From contig JAKAVX010000053.1 of the NCBI GenBank assembly GCA_021827465.1, positions 1-9,954 of the forward strand: a stretch of 9,954 nucleotides of DNA, in the 5' to 3' direction. Below the pieces are notes generated by a model. It had not been told where the DNA came from. It did no database searches and saw only the letters and a list, made by a program, of their open reading frames with translations. Position 1 is the stretch's first letter. Each line of letters opens with the position of its first letter. This document shows positions 6,355-9,954 of this stretch, one piece after another. The stretch comes from Deltaproteobacteria bacterium (GTDB taxonomy: Bacteria > Desulfobacterota_B > Binatia > Binatales > Binataceae). The position numbers and the translations under genes are program-made.

Positions 6355-7539
6355 ATGGACCCTCGTAAGAATCCTTACGCGCCTGGCGCCGGAACACCGC
6401 CGCCTGAACTGGCTGGCCGGGACGACCTGATCGAGCGCGCCGCGATCGCGCTCGACAGAATCCGGGCGGGCCGCGCCGCTCGAAGCCTGATTCTGCATGG
6501 TCTGCGAGGCGTCGGGAAGACCGTGCTTCTGAACCGGATAGAAACCGACGCCGAGGCCCGGGGCTTCGCCAGCGTGAAGGTCGAGGCCCCAGAGGAAAGG
6601 TCGTTGCCTGCGCTTCTGATACCGGTTCTCCGGGTGGCCCTGTTGCGTCTGGATCGAGGCAAGCGGATGCGGGCGAACCTGGCCAAAGCGGGAAGAGCGT
6701 TAGCGGGATTCGCGAAGGCTCTCAAGGTCAAATACAAGGACATTGAAGTCAGCACAGACTTTGAGCCGGAGCGCGGCCTTGCCGACAGCGGGGACCTGGA
6801 CACGGATCTAACCGATCTGCTGGCTTCCGTCGGAAGGGCCGCTCATGAGTACCACACGGCCGTCGTGCTATTCGTCGATGAACTTCAGTACGTGCGCGAG
6901 GATCAACTCGCCTCTTTGATCAGGTCTCTGCACAGCGCCAGCCAGCGCCAACTCCCGATTACGATGCTTGCGGCGGGGTTACCGCAATTGATCGGTCAAA
7001 TGGGGCGAGCGAAGTCATACGCGGAAAGGCTATTCGAATTCGTCGAGATCGATCGCTTGGACGATGAAGCGGCCAGCGCCGCTCTGTGCGTGCCGGCAGA
7101 AAAGGAGGGCGTCGCTTTTGCGCCGGAGGCGATAGCCGAAATTCTACGTCAGACGAAGGGCTATCCCTACTTTCTCCAAGAATGGGGAAGACATTCCTGG
7201 AATGTAGCGGACGCATCGCCGATTTCACGAGGTGACGCGCGGCGCGCGACGACCTTGGCTCTGGCGGAATTGGACGCCGGCTTCTTCCGCGTGCGCTTCG
7301 ATCGGCTGACTCCCGCCGAGAAACGTTATCTGCGCGCGATGGCGGAACTCGGTCCTGGCCCGCACAGATCGGGCGATATCGCGGAACGCCTTGGCAAAGG
7401 CGTGACAAGCGTTGCGCCTGTGCGAAGCATGCTTGTCGCGAAAGGGATGATCTACAGTCCGGCCCACGGCGACACAGCGTTCACAGTTCCGCTCTTCGAT
7501 GGTTTCATGAAGAGGATAATGCCGGAGCTACCGCGATGA
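6355..7539 (+). CDS. AAA+ ATPase with C-terminal winged helix
   Basis: The product is 394 aa and intact. Walker A is GLRGVGKT (49-56). Walker B is VVLFVDELQ (170-178, D175 and E176). A sensor-like strand PITMLAAGLPQL spans 201-212, and an Arg in SYAERLFEF (R225) could be the sensor or finger residue. Residues about 318-385 form a winged helix (DRLTPAEKRYLRAMAE, then IAERLGKG and VRSMLVAKGMIYS). This is the ORC/Cdc6-like layout of the AAA_16 type of ATP-binding proteins, which bind DNA or act as regulated switches. The start has an AT-rich leader but no clear Shine-Dalgarno, so it may be leaderless or weakly translated. A PD-(D/E)XK-type gene follows 115 nt downstream on the same strand. Many homologues are annotated only as ATP-binding protein. 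The specific role is unknown. Confidence 0.85.
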   Translation: MDPRKNPYAPGAGTPPPELAGRDDLIERAAIALDRIRAGRAARSLILHGLRGVGKTVLLNRIETDAEARGFASVKVEAPEERSLPALLIPVLRVALLRLDRGKRMRANLAKAGRALAGFAKALKVKYKDIEVSTDFEPERGLADSGDLDTDLTDLLASVGRAAHEYHTAVVLFVDELQYVREDQLASLIRSLHSASQRQLPITMLAAGLPQLIGQMGRAKSYAERLFEFVEIDRLDDEAASAALCVPAEKEGVAFAPEAIAEILRQTKGYPYFLQEWGRHSWNVADASPISRGDARRATTLALAELDAGFFRVRFDRLTPAEKRYLRAMAELGPGPHRSGDIAERLGKGVTSVAPVRSMLVAKGMIYSPAHGDTAFTVPLFDGFMKRIMPELPR

Positions 7540-7554
7540 CCCGTAATTTGAGGT

Positions 7555-7578
7555 TAGAGCGGATTGATCGGCGCTCTA
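7555..7578. promoter_or_regulatory. inverted repeat between ATPase and nuclease-like genes
   Basis: TAGAGCG (7555-7561) and CGCTCTA (7572-7578) form a perfect 7-bp inverted repeat around a 10-nt spacer, 15 nt after the ATPase stop. No T-run follows. It could be an operator or an attenuating hairpin between the two genes. Confidence 0.25.
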
Positions 7579-7654
7579 CTCGGGGCTGTCACGCCGGCGT
7601 CCTTGCCACTGAAGCGGCGCGGTGATATCGCACGGCGGGAGGGGAAGTTCGGAA

Positions 7655-8572
7655 ATGTCTGACGAGCCTGCCTATCGGTCGCTTGCGTCTTACCATCGAT
7701 GCGCCGAGAGGATTCAAACGAAGTGGCCCACGTTCTTGGCCACGAGGGAAGATCGTCTCCGCCAGCGGGCGCGACATGGGATCGCAACGGAAAAAACCGC
7801 CGAGGCGATCCTCGAAGACCTGTTCACCCAGGTGCTCGACTGGCACCAAGGCGACCTCGACTACCAAGTGGAACATGCGGATATCGTGCTCACCCAGAAC
7901 TTCATCAAGTATCTTATTATCGAAGCGAAGCGGCCCGGCGCTCTTGCGTGGCGGCGATCTGCGGTCGAAGCGGCGCTCGATCAGGCCCGTCGTTACGCGG
8001 ACGAACAACGCGTTTCTCGTATCGCGGTGAGCGACGGCGTGATGTTCTACGCTGCCGATATCGAAAACGGAGCGCAGCACGACCGCCTGTTTGTGAGGCT
8101 CGATCGCCCCGAGCCTCCGCTTGCACTCTGGTGGCTCTCTGTTCACGGCATCTATCGCGCTCGTGAAGGAACCGAAGACCGCGCCCTCATCGAGGAATTG
8201 CCCACCGCGGCTGCGGTTGCGCTGCCGCAAGATGGTCCAGCCGAACTGCTGCATCCGAAGTACAAGTTGCCCGCCCGGTGCTTTGCCTACGTCGGCAATG
8301 CCGCTGCTCCCCACACCTGGAAGCTGCCGCACCTCGACGCTTCCGGCGCCGTTGACGAGAGGCGGTTACCCAAGGCAATTCAGGCCGTGCTCACGAATTA
8401 TCGCGGAGTGAAGGTCGGCGGCATACCCGAACCGGCGATTTCCGATGTGCTGTCGAAACTCGCCCAGGCTGCCGAGCGTCTCGGCAGATTGCCGGGTCAA
8501 GGCGGCGTCGCTGCTGCGCCGGTATATGAGCAACTCGCCGAGGCGCTGAGTCAGCTTCGGCGGAGCGGATGA
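7655..8572 (+). CDS. PD-(D/E)XK nuclease-like protein (HsdR N-terminal type)
   Basis: I chose the ATG at 7655 because AGGGGA (7640-7645) lies 9 nt upstream. A GTG at 7622 lacks a ribosome site. The product is 305 aa. Residues 50-114 carry the restriction-nuclease core. There is a helix with acidic residues (EAILEDLF), then Asp in EHADIVLT (D76), a beta strand ending in the catalytic EAK (E90-A-K92, LIIEAKRPG), and QARRY (Q110, Y114), equivalent to the QxxxY motif of type I R subunits. SRIAVSDGVMFYAADI follows, as the LxTNGxxWxxY strand does in HsdR. No helicase motifs are present, so this is a stand-alone nuclease domain with a 150-residue C-terminal region that I cannot assign. It could cleave DNA, or be part of a system with the upstream ATPase. 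Activity and specificity are inferred. Confidence 0.75.
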   Translation: MSDEPAYRSLASYHRCAERIQTKWPTFLATREDRLRQRARHGIATEKTAEAILEDLFTQVLDWHQGDLDYQVEHADIVLTQNFIKYLIIEAKRPGALAWRRSAVEAALDQARRYADEQRVSRIAVSDGVMFYAADIENGAQHDRLFVRLDRPEPPLALWWLSVHGIYRAREGTEDRALIEELPTAAAVALPQDGPAELLHPKYKLPARCFAYVGNAAAPHTWKLPHLDASGAVDERRLPKAIQAVLTNYRGVKVGGIPEPAISDVLSKLAQAAERLGRLPGQGGVAAAPVYEQLAEALSQLRRSG

Positions 8573-8681
8573 TTCAGCCGGTTGTAGGGATGGCTTCGGT
8601 GCATATCCCCGCAGGTCCGAGCTGCTCCCTCTTTGCGACGTGCTGCATCACCGTATGGTGAAAGCTGCGGATTTGGTGAAA

Positions 8682-8709
8682 CGGCGCCCGAGCGAAAGCT
8701 CGGGCGCCG
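8682..8709 (-). terminator. 12-bp hairpin terminator after ardC
   Basis: CGGCGCCCGAGC (8682-8693) and GCTCGGGCGCCG (8698-8709) form a perfect 12-bp stem with a 4-nt loop. On the minus strand it starts 7 nt after the ardC stop and is followed by GTTTCACC, a short T-run. It may also slow plus-strand transcripts from the nuclease-like gene, which ends at 8572. Confidence 0.65.
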
Positions 8710-8716
8710 CGCGAGC

Positions 8717-9593
8717 CTAGCCGGCGCAAGTACGGTTGAGAATGAAATCGACCGCACGCTGTGCCTGGGCTGCGGCGTGGATCAGAAGCTTGCGATCATC
8801 GCGGAGCTTCGTCAGCCATCCAGCCACATACGCGGCCTGGTTGGCGAGAACCGCGTTAGAGATTCCGGCTTCGGCGCATAGGTACGCCGCGCCCATCTCC
8901 GCAACCATTTCTTCGAATGAGTATACGGGCAAGCCAAACGGCGCTCGCTTCCGCGATCGATTTGCGATTGAGGCGCTTTGGGGAACCAGTCGAGTGGGAC
9001 GCCTCATGGGCCAGCGTCGCGAAATGCTCCTCGGCGCTCGTGAATAGCTGGCGCGGCGGAAGGGTGATGCGATCCGTGATCGAACTATAGTAAGCCTTCG
9101 AACCTGCGTACTGAATCTCGGGCGGGTTCGGCATTCCGGCGATGATCCGTTCGCCCGCTTCGATCGGATCGTGTTCGCGCGTTTCGATCTTCGGCAGCTT
9201 GTCGAGCACGGCTTGCAGAAGTTCGCATTGCTCCAGATTCCAGATTCTATAGTAGCGCAATAGAAACCGTCGGCGCGTCTTCTTCTCGTCGGTCTCCCCG
9301 GCGTCAAGGTCTTCACTGCTCTGCCTCACGTCATCGACCTTCCAATAGACGATCAACGTGCTTTCCTCGCCTTTGCGGACGTGTCCGCCCAGTTCATTCG
9401 CTTGGCAAATCGTCAACCAGAACGGCGAAACGTACTTCGATGCCGAAAGCAGGAAAAAATTCAAGCCGCGATACGGCTTCTTGCTGACAAGATTGCGCGG
9501 TAGTCCGGTCGAGGTCCACGGTCTGCGCCACGGCACAATGCCCGCTTCAAGCAGATTGATGATTTTCTCGGTCACGATTGCGTATGTATCCAT
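8717..9593 (-). pseudogene. ardC: ArdC-like antirestriction protein with 1-nt frameshift
   Basis: ArdC proteins join an N-terminal ssDNA-binding domain to a zincin-like metallopeptidase domain and protect incoming plasmid DNA from restriction. Here the ATG at 9593 has GGAG (9603-9606) with 9-nt spacing. ATGs at 9599 and 9608 are in frame but fit worse. Residues 1-90 include YAIVTEKIINLLEAGIVPWR and RNLVSKKPYRGLNFFLLS of the ssDNA-binding domain. FATLAHEASHSTGSPKRL carries HExxH at 196-200. After residue 216 an extra base at about 8945 shifts the frame. Skipping it restores APFGLPVYSFEEMVAEMG and AQAQRAVDFILN, giving 291 aa, the expected length. It is otherwise undamaged, so the lesion is recent or a sequencing error. 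It lies downstream of ssb. Confidence 0.85.
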
Positions 9594-9626
9594 TTCCATA
9601 GTCTCCATTTGTGATTTGGTTGATTG

Positions 9627-9654
9627 CGGGAGAACCGCTTGCGCGGCTCTCCCG
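9627..9654. other. 12-bp hairpin between ssb and ardC
   Basis: CGGGAGAACCGC (9627-9638) pairs with GCGGCTCTCCCG (9643-9654) around a 4-nt loop. On the minus-strand transcript the one imperfect pair is a G-U wobble and the loop is GCAA, a stable GNRA tetraloop. No T-run follows, so it may be an RNA-stability or processing element that separates ssb and ardC expression within one transcript. Confidence 0.4.
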
Positions 9655-9667
9655 TTCTGGTTGGAAA

Positions 9668-9952
9668 CTAAAAGGGGATGTCGCCGGAAGCTTCTGCCTT
9701 GGGCGTGGCGGCGCGATTGCTGAGCAGGCGGAGTTGCCGCGCCACGATTTCGGTCCGGTAGCGCTTGCCCGATCCGTCTTTGGCTTCGTACTGACGGGTG
9801 GTAAGCCGGCCTTCGACGTAAACTTGCCGGCCTTTGCTCAGGAACCGCTCGCACGTATCGGCCAACCGTCCGAATGCGACGATCCGATGCCAGTCGGTGC
9901 GCTCCTGCTTCGCGCCGTTGCGGTCGGTAAACCGCTCCGTGGTCGCCAGCGA
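9668..9952 (-). CDS. ssb: single-stranded DNA-binding protein (SSB), N-terminus off window
   Basis: The last 94 residues are present. They contain the OB-fold strands of SSB (ERTDWHRIVAFGRLADTCE, LSKGRQVYVEGRLTTRQY and YRTEIVARQLRLLS). A short linker and the tip SGDIPF follow, equivalent to the acidic DDIPF tail that recruits replication and repair proteins. The missing N-terminal part, about 20-25 residues, lies beyond the right edge. SSB coats single-stranded DNA. Mobile elements often carry their own copy, and its position just upstream of ardC on the same strand fits a plasmid or ICE leading-region layout in which both protect newly entered DNA. The short linker before the tip distinguishes it from longer chromosomal SSBs but does not prove element origin. 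Confidence 0.92.
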   Translation of the reverse strand, partial: SLATTERFTDRNGAKQERTDWHRIVAFGRLADTCERFLSKGRQVYVEGRLTTRQYEAKDGSGKRYRTEIVARQLRLLSNRAATPKAEASGDIPF

Positions 9953-9954
9953 GA

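Noticed and set aside
7589..8332. 247-codon minus-strand frame
   Set aside because: It is the antisense of the nuclease-like gene, whose plus-strand frame carries the catalytic motifs.

Overview
The window is GC-rich bacterial DNA that reads as a decaying integrated mobile element, or several overlapping remnants, rather than core chromosome. Its mobile and horizontally moving genes are a tyrosine integrase beside a tRNA-Arg fragment, an excisionase-like helix-turn-helix gene, the tail of a TraG/VirD4 conjugation coupling protein, two ardC-type antirestriction genes and an ssb. The host cannot be named with confidence. The DUF5678-like/retropepsin-like pair and the transmembrane protein of the 5268 type made me think of Acidobacteriota or soil Proteobacteria, but that is only an impression.

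Left part (1-1731): two 24-bp tandem repeats (17-64), a 51-codon minus-strand ORF, a gene-poor stretch (228-511) with a candidate promoter at its end, then a compact plus-strand operon. The operon holds a DUF3467-like protein (512), a protein ending in a DUF5678-like domain (811/1111) and a retropepsin-like aspartyl protease (1315). Stretch 1732-1880 has no gene.

Integration module (1881-3557, minus strand): an excisionase-like gene, a tyrosine recombinase cut by an in-frame TAG, and directly after it the 5' half of a tRNA-Arg(TCG), which marks a likely attachment site. Upstream of the module lies an intact 368-codon gene of unknown function with a ribbon-helix-helix-like N-terminus (3655-4761, minus).

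Decay zone (4960-6250): a TraG/VirD4 C-terminal remnant carrying an in-frame 72-nt-period duplication, a membrane-anchored gene with two in-frame stops, a strong hairpin terminator, and a badly decayed ardC copy on the minus strand.

Right part (6355-9954): two intact plus-strand genes, an AAA+/winged-helix ATPase and a PD-(D/E)XK protein resembling the HsdR N-terminal nuclease domain. They lie between the decayed ardC and a second ardC with a 1-nt frameshift. ssb follows at the right edge, running off the window.

The intact ATPase and nuclease-like genes stand out against a background of broken mobility genes, which suggests cargo kept under selection. A defence role for this pair is an inference from domain types and neighbours. 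The sequence itself does not demonstrate it.
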